DNA of 64,000 nt from positions 186,001 to 250,000 of the forward strand of contig JAYQLX010000004.1 in assembly GCA_038143435.1 (NCBI GenBank), given 5' to 3'. This DNA is from UBA8337 sp038143435. Its GTDB lineage: Bacteria > Pseudomonadota > Alphaproteobacteria > RS24. Shown here one piece after another: positions 27,869-37,900 of the stretch (positions are counted from its first letter, which is position 1; each line of letters opens with the position of its first letter). Position numbers and translations under genes: made by a program. The notes beneath the pieces are model-generated. The model was given only the letters and a program-made list of their open reading frames with translations, did no database searches and had not been told where the DNA came from.

Positions 27869-28818
27869 TATTCTTTTTCGCCAATATGGGTTTCACCACG
27901 CGCTGCAGCCAGCTTGATTTGCTTTTGCCGTTCACGAAAGCGGTCGCGGTCGGCCTCGCTGCGGGTGTCGATGCAATGCACGCAAGCGACGCCCGGCTCG
28001 TAAGAATTCAGCTGCTTTTCTTCCGCCGATAGCGGCATACGGCAAGCATGGCACATATCATAATCGCCCTCGGCCAGCTTATGGCGCACCGAGACGCGCT
28101 CATCAAACACGAAGCAATCGCCGTCCCATGTGCTTTCCTCTTCGGGTACGTTTTCGAGATATTTCAAAATGCCGCCTTCCAAATGGAAGATGTTTTCATA
28201 GCCCTGCCCGACCAGATAGGCGGTGGATTTTTCGCAGCGAATGCCGCCGGTGCAAAACATGGCGATGTTTTTCGGCTTCTCTTCAAGCTGCGCGAGATAA
28301 TTATCGATCCAAGCGGGGAACTCGCGAAAGCTGTCGGTCTTCGGGTCAACCGCGCCGTCAAACGTGCCGATGGCGACCTCATAAGCATTGCGCGTATCAA
28401 TCACCAGCGTGTCGTCGCGGGTAATCAACGTGTTCCAATCTTGCGGCTTCACATAAGTGCCGACACTGCCCTGCGGGTCGATGTCGGGCTGGCCCATCGT
28501 GACGATTTCCTGCTTCAGCCGCACCTTCATGCGGTGAAAGGCGGGCTCGGCGGCAAAGCTGTATTTCGGTTGAATATCGGCGAGGCGCGGGTCTTTTTGA
28601 AAATGCGCCAGCAGCGCGGTGATGGCGTCATGCGTGCCGCAAACCGTGCCGTTCAGCCCCTCTTGCGCCAGCAAAATCGTGCCCTTAATGGCATGCTTTT
28701 TACACATGGTGAGCAGCGGCGCGCGCAGTGCCTCATAATCGGGCAGGCCCACGAATTTATACATCGCACTCACTACGATGGGTGTGTCGGTTGGCGGTAA
28801 AGGTATATGACCGGTCAT
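27868..28818 (-). CDS. trhO: tRNA uridine(34) hydroxylase TrhO (rhodanese-domain, UPF0176)
   Basis: TrhO (YceA) carries out oxygen-dependent hydroxylation of U34 in a subset of tRNAs. The 316-residue product has the N-terminal UPF0176 domain (AIKGTILLAQEGLNGTVCG), a rhodanese domain ending in the active-site loop FCTGGIRCEKSTAY, and a C-terminal Cys-rich segment (CHACRMPL, CVHC) that may bind zinc. It is the first gene of a leftward trhO-gst-FMO-alkylsulfatase cluster. The functional link to the other three is unclear. Confidence 0.92.
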   Translation of the reverse strand: MTGHIPLPPTDTPIVVSAMYKFVGLPDYEALRAPLLTMCKKHAIKGTILLAQEGLNGTVCGTHDAITALLAHFQKDPRLADIQPKYSFAAEPAFHRMKVRLKQEIVTMGQPDIDPQGSVGTYVKPQDWNTLITRDDTLVIDTRNAYEVAIGTFDGAVDPKTDSFREFPAWIDNYLAQLEEKPKNIAMFCTGGIRCEKSTAYLVGQGYENIFHLEGGILKYLENVPEEESTWDGDCFVFDERVSVRHKLAEGDYDMCHACRMPLSAEEKQLNSYEPGVACVHCIDTRSEADRDRFRERQKQIKLAAARGETHIGEKE

Positions 28819-28859
28819 GGGGCGGTTTTACAAAAAATGCGCGGGGATGGGAAGCGGGG

Positions 28860-29171
28860 TTAATCACACCAAGCTTGCCGCTTTTTGTCGGTCGCGGGTT
28901 TGGCCAGCCCCTGTTTGATGAGGCGGGCTTGCAATTCAGGCGCACGAACAACAAGACGACCGAATTTTTCGGGCGCCTCGACGAATTCGAGCCGCACATT
29001 GCCGAGCATATAATTTTCCGTCACCGCTTGTGCTTGCCGCGCCAGCTTTTTGGAGCGCGCGCAGCCGCCGCGCAATTCGGGCGTGTCGAAACCGTCAAAG
29101 CCGAGGCTTTGCTCGGCCACCAGAGGACGCATTTTTACAAAACCAAAAAGCAGCCGCGCGAAAAAAAGCAA
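28860..29171 (-). pseudogene. Truncated staphylococcal nuclease-like gene
   Basis: The 103-residue frame matches the C-terminal two thirds of an SNase/thermonuclease domain: FDGFDTPELRGGCARSKKLA, then VRLEFVEAPEKFGRLVV, then LIKQGLAKPATDKKRQAWC. The expected N-terminal VxDGDT calcium/active-site strand is missing, and the segment between GRLVV and the last helix is short. Upstream, another frame encodes a hydrophobic signal-like stretch (YIVLALLVAFFRAAAFWF), so a frame break near 29110-29150 may have disconnected a signal peptide. It is either a decaying gene or another indel-damaged one. It sits between trhO and ggt, same strand. Confidence 0.45.
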
Positions 29172-29215
29172 CCAGTAATGCTAGAACGATATACTTGCTC
29201 TGAGACGAGGAACAG

Positions 29216-29267
29216 ATAAGGCGCATGCGGCTTTCGCTAAGCTTTGCTGGCAAAAGTGCATGCTTAT
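29216..29267. repeat. Long imperfect hairpin downstream of ggt
   Basis: Arms ATAAG-GC-GCATGC (29216-29228) and GCATGC-TTAT (29258-29267) pair with a 2-nt bulge. Inside, CTTTTGC and GCGAAAG can pair further. It begins 3 nt past the ggt stop in the leftward transcript. There is no long U-tract after it, so it could be a Rho-independent terminator of poor quality or a 3'-end stabilising structure. Confidence 0.35.
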
Positions 29268-29269
29268 AG

Positions 29270-31025
29270 TCAAAACCCACTTGCCCAATCATCAAAGCCC
29301 CTAGACGCATCGGCCGCGCCTTCTAATGTGCCGTCCGCGCCGACCAAAATCGCCTCAACGCGGCCAAGCTGCCATTTGAAATGCGGATAGGGGTAAAGCC
29401 TATGGCCGCGCGCCGAAAGCCCGCGCTTATTGGCGAGGCTCATCGTGCCTTTTTCCAGCATCACCACATCAGGCTGCCATTGGCTGTGGCTTTTGCGCGC
29501 GTGCACGGCCTGTGCCGCGCTCATATCAAAATCAATAATATTGCTGAGCACCTGAAACACGGAGGTGATGATGGTGGCGCCGCCCGGCGTGCCGACCACG
29601 GCTTTCAGCTTGCCATCTTTCGTCACAATGGTTGGCGTCATGGAAGAGAGCATGCGCTTGCCCGGCGCAATGGCGTTTTTGCTGTCGCCCAACAGGCCGA
29701 ACTGATTGGCGTGGCCGGGCTTGATGGCGAAATCATCCATCTCATTATTGAGGAAGAAGCCCGCCCCCTTCACCACCACTTTCGCGCCATACATGCCGTT
29801 CAGCGTGGCGGTGATGGCGACCGCATTGCCGGCCGCATCGACAATGGAAAAATGCGTCGTCTCGGCGCTTTCCATCGCCGCCACATAGCCGGGCTTCACT
29901 TGCTCGCTGGGGGTTTTTTGGTCCGGCGAAATATCGGCGTTGCGCGCGGTGATGTAGTCGCGCTTCGTCAGCCCGTCTATATCAACCTGCGACAAAATCA
30001 GTGTCGCCCAAATGGGTGGCACGGTCAGCATAGGTGCGACGCTGCAACTCGGTCATCAGGTGAATATGCGCGGCAGAATTATGCCCCAGCGCGGCGATGT
30101 CATAAGCCTCCGCCCCTTGCAAAAGCTGCGCCAACGCGACGCCGCCGGAACTGGGCGGCGGCATGGAGACAATCTCATGCCCGCGATAGGTAAAGCGCAC
30201 CGGCGCGCGCCATACCGGCGTATAGGCCGCCAAATCTTGATGGGTGATGAGGCCGCCGCCGCTGGCCATTTCATCGACCAGCGCATCGGCGACGCGGCCC
30301 TCGTAAAATCCGGCGCGGCCCTGCGCGCCAATGGTCGCCAATGTGCGCGCCAAAGCGGGGAATTTTATCCGCTCGCCTTCGCGCCATTCGCCATCCGTCT
30401 TCAGCACCGGCGGGACGAAGCGGTTTTGCTCGGCAAAGTCTTTTTGAAAGCGGTTGAACTCGCGCGCCGCTTTTTCGGTGAGAATAAAGCCGTCTTGCGC
30501 CAGCGTCACGGCGGGGCGCAACAGCACATCCCACGGCTCGCTGCCGAATTTTTCGTGCAGCGCGGCCATGCCCGCCACAGCGCCCGGCACGCCGACCGCG
30601 AGATGGCCTTTCAGGCTGAGGCCCTTAATCACCTCGCCCTTTTCATCGAGATACATATCGCGGCTGGCGGCAAAAGGCGCGCGCTCGCGAAAATCCAACG
30701 TGCCGACATCGCCATTGGCGAGGCGGTAAACCATAAAGCCGCCGCCGCCAATATTACCGGCCTGCTGATACACCACGGCGAGCGCGAAATTGACCGCCAC
30801 CGCCGCGTCAAACGCATTGCCGCCGCGCGCCAGCACATCGCGACCAACCTCACTGGCCAGCCTGTGCGCCGAGACCACCATCGCCTTTTCGCCATACACG
30901 CCTTTGGGCGCGAAACGCCAATGATGGCTCGCATGCAAATATTGAATATGCAAAAACGGCGCGGCAAACATCAACGCCACCAAAGCGAAAATGGCCAGCA
31001 CGGGCTGTTTGGGCGATTGATACAT
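29270..31025 (-). CDS. ggt: Gamma-glutamyltransferase, one frameshift near 29990
   Basis: GGT cleaves gamma-glutamyl compounds such as glutathione and is self-processed. The start at 31025 has GAGGA 8 nt upstream. Residues about 7-28 are a hydrophobic signal or anchor. The N-terminal large subunit is recognisable (EVGRDVLARGGNAFDAAVAV, DFRERAP). The processing threonine is in ETTHFSIVDAAGNAVAIT, followed by LNNEMDDFAIKPG and SSMTPTIV of the small subunit. The frame breaks just before processing: DTDFV is followed by one extra base near 29990, then QVDIDGLTKRDY continues. Repaired length is 584 residues. It is divergent from the dienoyl-CoA reductase gene. Confidence 0.9.
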
Positions 31026-31142
31026 GAACGGCGTCCTCAAAATGCGACTGGAAGATTAACAGCTAGGAAGATTAGGGCAAGCATTGCCCTTGCCGCCCCT
31101 GCCCATTCGCCCTAAATTTATCGGCAGATTGGGAGAAATAAG

Positions 31143-33228
31143 ATGAGTGCTGCAGAGAAGATTTTACCGGGTCACGCCAAATATGCGCGCCTGTTTCAGC
31201 CGCTTGATTTGGGTCATACCACCATTAAAAACCGCTCGATTATGGGCTCCATGCATACCGGCCTTGAGGAATTGCCAGACGGATTTGAACGCATGGCGGC
31301 TTATTATGCCGAGCGCGCGGCCGGCGGTGTCGGCATGATTATCACCGGCGGCATTGCCCCCAATCCCGAAGGCGGCATGACGGTGAAAGATGGCGATGGC
31401 AATGAAGTCTTCGCCGCCTCCAAACTGCAAAACGAAAAAGAAGTGGAAGGCCACGCCATTGTGACAAAGGCCGTGCATGATGCCGCGCCCGACTGCAAAT
31501 TCGTTATGCAAATTCTGCATATGGGGCCGCTCGCCTATAATGACCAAGCGGTTGCGCCCTCGCCGGTCAAATCGCGCATTGGCGCTTTCGCGCCCGAAGA
31601 ATTGGACGCGGCGGGCATTGAAAAACAAATTGCCGACCACGCCCATTGCGCCGCCATGGCCAAAAAGGCCGGTTATGACGGGGTCGAAATTATCGGCTCG
31701 GCCGGTTATTTGCTGTCGACTTTTCTGGTCGAAAAAACCAATCAGCGCACCGATGAATGGGGCGGCTCTTATAAAAACCGCATGCGCTTTCCGCTTGGAA
31801 GTCGCCAAGCGCTGCCGCGAGGCAGTGGGCGATGATTTCATCATCATCTTCCGCATCGCCGCTATGGATATGCTGCAAGGCGGCATGAGTTGGGACGAAG
31901 TGGCGCTGCTGGCACGCGAGCTTGAGAAAGTCGGCGTGTCGATGATTTCCACCCATTTCACCTGGCACGAAAGCGCCGTGCCGACCATTGCTACAATGGT
32001 GCCGCGCGCCGCCTTCACCTCGGTGACAGGTCGTGTGCGCAAGGAAGTGTCAATTCCTGTCATCACCTCCAACCGCATTAACATGCCGCAAGTGGCCGAA
32101 GATGTGCTGGCCGCAGGCGAAGCCGATTTGGTCTCTATGGCGCGGCCGATGCTGGCCGACAGCCAGTTTATGAACAAGGCGGCGGAAGATCGCGCCGATG
32201 AGATTAACACCTGCATTGCCTGCAATCAGGCGTGCCTTGACCACACTTTCGGCGGCAAAACGACAAGTTGTCTGGTCAATCCGCGCGCCTGCCATGAAAC
32301 GCTGCTGAAATATGAGCCGACGCAAGCACCGAAAAACATTGCGGTGGTCGGCGCGGGCCCGGCCGGGCTGGCTTATGCCACCACGGCGGCAGAGCGCGGC
32401 CATAAGGTGACGCTGATTGATGCGGCCGATGAGATTGGCGGTCAGTTCAACCTCGCCAAGCTGGTGCCGGGCAAGGAAGAGTTTTATGAAACGCTGCGCT
32501 ATTACGGGCGGATGATTGAGAAGCTGGGCATTGAATTGCGCCTCAACACACGCGCTGAAGCCGATATGCTGGGCGATTTTGAGCATGTGGTGGTGGCCAC
32601 CGGCATCACCCCGCGTGTGCCCGATATTGAAGGCATAAATCACGAAAAAGCGGTCAGCTATATTGATGTGCTGAAAGGCAACAAGCCGGTCGGCAAGCGC
32701 GTGGCGATTATGGGCGCGGGCGGCATCGGCTTCGATGTCGCCGACACGATTTCCCACGACGGCCCGTCAGGCGCGCTCGACAAAGCCGTCTTCGCCAAAG
32801 AATGGGGCGTTGATTTTGAAAACCACCCACGCGGCGGCGTCACCGGCATTGAGCCTGAAGTGGCCAGCGCCGATAGGGAAATTTTCCTGATGCAGCGCAA
32901 AGAAACCAATGTCGGCAAGGGGCTGGGCAAAACCACGGGCTGGACGCATCGCCTTACCCTGCAACGGCGCGGCGTGAAGATGATGAACGCCATTGAGTAT
33001 CGCAAGATTGACGATGCGGGGCTGCATATTACCGTCAATGGCAAGCCCGATATTCTCGAGGTCGATACGGTGATTATTTGTGCCGGACAGGAACCTTTGC
33101 GCGAATTGCATGATGCGCTGGAAGCCAAAGGCGCATCTGTCGAACTGGTCGGCGGCGCGTTTGAGGCAGCCGAACTGGACGCGAAGGCAGCGATTAAACA
33201 GGCCAGCGAGTTGGCGGCAAAAATCTAG
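31143..33228 (+). CDS. fadH: 2,4-dienoyl-CoA reductase-type NADH:flavin oxidoreductase, one frameshift near 31795
   Basis: FadH reduces 2,4-dienoyl-CoA intermediates of unsaturated fatty-acid beta-oxidation using FMN, FAD and a 4Fe-4S cluster. The N-terminal TIM barrel has GYDGVEIIGSAGYLLSTFL and WHESAVPTIATMVPR with the catalytic histidine. The cluster site is CIACNQAC plus a Cys 12 residues later, at about residues 357-376. Then come an FAD-binding GAGPAGLAYA and a second Rossmann motif GAGGIGFDVA. After NRMRFP one extra T near 31795 shifts the frame, and LEVAKRCREAVGDD continues. The repaired protein has 694 residues, close to known FadH. Other old-yellow-enzyme fusions (trimethylamine dehydrogenase type) are related, so the substrate is likely but not certain. 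Confidence 0.85.
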
Positions 33229-33242
33229 CCAAGAAAAAGCAG

Positions 33243-33659
33243 CTATTCTTCTACCGTCTCAATATTCAACTGTCCGGCCAGGCCGGCGTCGCGATGGGCG
33301 TGGATGGCGTTATATTCTTCTGACATCATCATATCGACCATGGCTTGGCGGCTGGGATATTTGGCAATCGCCACTTGGTCCCACAACTCTTCCACCTCGC
33401 CCAGCATCAGCCGCTGCACATCGCCGAAAAAGCGCATTTCACCGCCCAAATCCGTAATGATTTTGGTGACCGCCATGCCATAAATCGCATAGGCCTCAGC
33501 CCCGCTCATATCTGTGCCGTGCAGTTCGTGGTCCTCGGGATATTCCGCTTTGTCCTTGAACTTCAGTAAATTGACCATGCTGATGGGCTTGCCGTGGTCA
33601 TTCTCGAAAAAGCCTTTCATTTGAGCGTCACTAGGCGTAACGGCGTTTTCATATTTCAT
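33243..33659 (-). CDS. DUF1330 domain protein
   Basis: I start this gene at the ATG at 33659 (MKYENAVTPSD), which has AGGAGA six nt upstream. The frame is open further upstream, but that part covers the palindromic intergenic region. The 138-residue product resembles DUF1330/EthD-like small ferredoxin-fold proteins: MVNLLKFKDKAEY, then YAIYGMAVTKIITDLGGEM, then VAIAKYPSRQAMVDMM. The function is unknown. It is divergent from the RND efflux operon and converges on fadH, whose stop is 14 nt away. Confidence 0.75.
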   Translation of the reverse strand: MKYENAVTPSDAQMKGFFENDHGKPISMVNLLKFKDKAEYPEDHELHGTDMSGAEAYAIYGMAVTKIITDLGGEMRFFGDVQRLMLGEVEELWDQVAIAKYPSRQAMVDMMMSEEYNAIHAHRDAGLAGQLNIETVEE

Positions 33660-33690
33660 TTTCTTCTCCTGCGGCGCTTCGTCCGCGAAA

Positions 33691-33714
33691 AAAAATGACT
33701 TATCTGTCATTTTT
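33691..33714. promoter_or_regulatory. Perfect 9-bp-arm palindrome between DUF1330 gene and RND operon
   Basis: AAAAATGAC (33691-33699), a 6-nt centre TTATCT, and GTCATTTTT (33706-33714) form a perfect inverted repeat. Its form, TGAC-N6-GTCA with AT flanks, resembles TetR-family operators, and RND pumps are often under TetR control. It lies 31 nt upstream of the DUF1330 start and 110 nt upstream of the efflux operon. Alternatively, in the leftward transcript the right arm is followed by TTTTTTT, so it could act as a weak attenuator. No regulator gene is adjacent. Confidence 0.55.
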
Positions 33715-33782
33715 GTGTAAACAGCCTCTAAATCCGCCCAAAAAGCGAAAAAAAGCAACTCTGTAGGGCAGAAATTAATATT

Positions 33783-33808
33783 TTTTGCGTTATATATAAA
33801 GCGCAAAA
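33783..33808. promoter_or_regulatory. Second palindrome with AT-rich centre before the RND operon
   Basis: TTTTGCG (33783-33789) and CGCAAAA (33802-33808) are perfect 7-bp arms around a 12-nt centre that is almost pure A/T (TATATATA). It ends 16 nt before the membrane fusion protein start. The TATATA centre could double as a -10 element, which would place an operator over the promoter. Confidence 0.4.
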
Positions 33809-33824
33809 GGGGATAAATAATTCA

Positions 33825-34988
33825 ATGGACTTCGACCCTGACGATCATGACAGTCAACCGATTGTCGCGAGCAAGCCTCGGCGGCGGCTCTTCAGCCCTG
33901 TCGGCACGGCCATTTTGGTGTTTTTGGCGCTTATTGGCTGGCTGGCCAGCGGTATATTGTTCAATACGGACAAAGTAGAAGCCGCCAAGCCGATTAAGAC
34001 AAGCAGCGAGCTAAACCGAGCCTTTAGGGTTGTGGTGCGCGAAATTTCGGCGCAGACCTTCCCCAACACGATAATCCTGCAAGCACGCAGCGAGGCCGAT
34101 AAAGTGGTCACTGTGGCGGCGGAAACCGGCGGCACCATCAGCCAATTGCCGGTCGAAAAAGGGGCTTTTGTGCAAAAAGGGCAAATCATTTGCCGTATTG
34201 ATGTCGGCGCGCGCGAGGCCAATCTGGCGCAAGCCCGTGCCCAGCGCGATGCCCGCAAAATCGAATTCACAGCAGCGCAAAAATTGGTCAAGCAAGGGCA
34301 TATGTCGAAAAGCCAAATGGCGGCGGCGCAAGCCGGATATGATGCTGCCGTTGCCTCCGTCAAAGCCGCTTTGGTGGAGCTTGAGCGTACCAAAATTCGC
34401 GCCCCGTTTGACGGCATTCTTGACCGCCAGCCGGTGAAAATCGGTCATTACATGTCGCCGGGCCAGCCCTGCGGCATGGTGATTGATAAAGACCCGCTGC
34501 TGATTGTCGGCTATATCGCTGAAAATCAGGTCAATCGCATTTCCGTCGGCGATAGCGGCACCGCCAAATTATCGACCGGCGAATTGGCGCAAGGCAAAAT
34601 CCGCTATATTGCCGAAAGCCCCAATCTGACAACGCGCACATTCCGCGTTGAATTGGAAGTGGCCAATAAAGATTTGGCTTTGCGCGACGGCATGACCGCC
34701 GAATTGACCATTAATGCCGGTGAGGTGGTGGCCAGCCGCGTGCCGCAAAGCGTGTTGACGCTGGCCAGTGATGGCCGTTTGGGCGTGCGCGTTGTCGATA
34801 ATGGCCGCGTCGCCTTGCGTCCGGTGCAGATTATTTCCGATGACCAAAACGGCGCGGTGGTGACCGGCCTTGCCGCTTCTGAAATGGTAATCGTGCGCGG
34901 CGGTGAATATACCCGCGACGGGCGCGAAGTTGAATTCGAGATGGAACAGACGGCCAATGCCGCCTTGCCATCGCGCGAGGCGCAATAA
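33825..34988 (+). CDS. RND efflux periplasmic adaptor (membrane fusion protein)
   Basis: The adaptor links the inner-membrane RND pump to an outer-membrane channel. The 387-residue product has an N-terminal membrane anchor at about residues 27-46 and no lipobox. The biotinyl-lipoyl-like domain is present as EKGAFVQKGQIICRIDVGAR and ERTKIRAPFDGILDR on either side of a coiled-coil hairpin (about residues 125-180). The beta-barrel domain follows (SPNLTTRTFRVELEV). The stop overlaps the pump start by one base (TAATG). No TolC-like gene is adjacent, so the pump probably borrows a genomic one. Confidence 0.92.
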   Translation: MDFDPDDHDSQPIVASKPRRRLFSPVGTAILVFLALIGWLASGILFNTDKVEAAKPIKTSSELNRAFRVVVREISAQTFPNTIILQARSEADKVVTVAAETGGTISQLPVEKGAFVQKGQIICRIDVGAREANLAQARAQRDARKIEFTAAQKLVKQGHMSKSQMAAAQAGYDAAVASVKAALVELERTKIRAPFDGILDRQPVKIGHYMSPGQPCGMVIDKDPLLIVGYIAENQVNRISVGDSGTAKLSTGELAQGKIRYIAESPNLTTRTFRVELEVANKDLALRDGMTAELTINAGEVVASRVPQSVLTLASDGRLGVRVVDNGRVALRPVQIISDDQNGAVVTGLAASEMVIVRGGEYTRDGREVEFEMEQTANAALPSREAQ

Positions 34989-37900
34989 TGTATCGTTTCG
35001 TCACAGCCGCGATGGGGCGCAGCCGCGCCGTGCTGACGATTTTGGCGGCGCTGCTCTTGGGCGGCCTGTCCTCATACATCTCGCTGCCGCGCGAAGCTGA
35101 CCCTGATATTCCGATACCGATTATTTATGTCGGCGTTGTTTTGCCCGGCATTTCTCCGGCTGATGCGGAGCGACTTTTGGTCAAACCGATGGAGTTGGAA
35201 CTGCGCAGGCTGACCGGGCTGAAAGAAATGCAATCGGTTTCAGCACAAAATTATGGTGCCGTGCTGCTTGAGTTTGATGTCAGCTTTGACGAAGACCAAG
35301 CGCTGCTCGATGTGCGCGAAAAAATGGATCAAGTGCGGCCTGAACTGCCTGATGATGCCGAAGAACCGGACGTACGCGAATTCAATGCCGGTTTGTTTCC
35401 GGTCATTATGGTCAATCTGACGAGCAATGACAGTGAGCGCGAGCTTTATCGCCATGCCAAAATGCTCAAGGAAGAAATTTCCGGCATGCCCAATGTATTG
35501 GAGGCCAAGCTGGTCGGCCAACGCGAGGAAGTGCTGGAAATTGTCATCGACCCGCGCGCGATGGAAAATTACAACATCACCGCCAATGAGCTTTATTCGG
35601 TTTTGGCGCGCAATAATCAGCTTATTCCGGCGGGCAGTATTGATAGCGGTCAGGGGCGCTTTTCGCTCTCCGTGCCCGGTCTGGTCGAGAGCGAGGCCGA
35701 TATCGGTCAAATCCCCATTAAATCGCGCGGCGATGCGGTGGTGCAGCTCAGCGATATTGCCGAAGTGCGCCGCACTTTTAAGGACCAAGATATTTATGCC
35801 CGTTTCAACGGCGCGCCGACCATTTCCATTGAAGTGGTCAAACGTCTTGGCTCAAATATCGTGCAAACGACACAGCAAGTGCGCGACTTGACCAATGAAT
35901 ATACGGCGGATTGGCCGGACACGATTGAAGTCGATTTCTCATCGGATATTTCCGATTTCATTTTTGAAATGATTGGTTCGCTGGAGACCTCAATTTCCAA
36001 CGCCATTATGCTGGTGATGATTTTGGTCATTGCAGCGCTTGGCTTGCGCTCCGCTTTGCTGGTCGGCCTGTCCATTCCGACATCTTTCCTTGTCGGCTTT
36101 TTGATTGTCGACATGATGGGCATGACGTTGAACATGATGATTATGTTCGGCTTTATTCTGTCGGTCGGCATTCTGGTCGATGGGGCCATTGTGGTGGTCG
36201 AATATGCCGACCGCAAAATGGCTGAAGGCGTTGGCCGCCGCGAAGCCTATGCGATGGCCTCGTCGCGCATGTTCTGGCCGATTTTGTCATCGACCGCGAC
36301 CACACTTGCCGCCTTCGGCCCGATGCTGCTTTGGCCGGGTGTCAGCGGCAAATTCATGTCCTATTTGCCGATAACGGTGATTATCCTGCTCAGTGCGTCA
36401 TTGGCCACTGTGATGTTGTTTCTGCCAGTTATTGGCGGCCTGATCGGCAAGTCAGAACAAGAAGGCGATGAATTGCTGAGCAGCCTGTCGGGCGAAAAAC
36501 GCATTAATGTGCGCGACATGAAGGGCATGACGGGTCGCTATTTGCGCTTTTTGAAAATGTGCATGAACTGGCCATTGACGACCATTGCCACGGCTGTAGC
36601 CCTACTCACCACTGTGGTTATTTTATTCGGCGAATATAATAATGGTGTTGAGTTTTCAGGCTCCATTGAACCGCATCAGGTCAATGTGCTGGTCAAGGGT
36701 CGCGGTAATCTTTCGGTCGAAGAAGCCGATTTCGCGACCAAGCTGGTAGAGAGTATAATTCTTGATATTCCGGGCGTATCCAACGCCTTCGCGCAAGCCG
36801 GACCGTCAATCGGCGGCGGTGATGGCGCGCCCAATATGGGTGATGGGCGTATTCCGGCTGACACGATTGGCATTATCCGCGTTGAGTTCACCCATTTCTC
36901 AACGCGCGTTCCCGCCTCGCAGATTGTTCGCGAGATTAATGAACGCGCCGAACGTTTTGCCGGCATTGAGGTGGAAATTAAAGAGCGTGAGCAAGGGCCA
37001 CCACAAGGCAAAGGCATTGAAATTGAAGTGAGCGGGCTGGATTTGAACGAACTGACCGTCGTCACCAATTTGATGTCGCAATATATGCAAAGCCGTGATG
37101 ACCTTTATATTGATGTCGAAAACACGCTTCCCCTGCCCGGCATTGAATGGAATTTGAGCGTCGACCGCGAGGCCGCCGGTCGCTTTCAAGCCGATATCGT
37201 CACCGTCGGTAACGTTATCCAACTGGTCACCAATGGCATACTTATCGGCCATTACCGCCCTGATGACAGCGACGATGAAATTGAAATCCGCGCGCGCTAT
37301 CCTTACGGTGCGCGCTCCTTTGACAGGCTTGACCAACTGCGCGTGCTGACACCGGCAGGCAATGTGCCGATTACCAATTTCGTCAAACGCGAGCCGAGCG
37401 AAAAGCGCGACGCCATCAGCCGCATAGATGGGCAGCGCGTCATTCAAATTCAGGCGGCGATGGCAGTCAATCCGGAAACCGGCTCAGAATATTTGGCCAC
37501 CGATTTGGAAAATGACTTCAAACAATGGATGGCCCAGCAAGACTTTGTGCCATCAAGCGTGAAATGGCGCTTGCGCGGTGCCAATGAAGAAGCCGAAGAA
37601 GCGGCCGCTTTCCTCGGGCGCGCCATGATTGCCTCGTTGATGCTGATGTTCATTATTCTGCTGATGCAGTTCAACAGCCTCTATTGCACGCTCTTGACCC
37701 TCTCGACCGTGGTCTTGTCCACCATCGGCGTATTGCTCGGCATGGTTTTGACCGGCCAGGTTTTCTCGGTGATTATGACCGGCACGGGCGTGGTCGCTTT
37801 GGCCGGCATTGTTGTTAATAATTCCATTGTGTTGATTGACACCTATCAACGCCTCTTGGCTACCGGCATGGATAAGGTTGATGTGATTTTGAAAACCGCA

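Noticed and set aside
30012..31115. A 367-codon rightward open frame opposite ggt
   Set aside because: Antisense to a recognised enzyme. It is Arg/His/Ala-rich like other GC-driven shadow frames.
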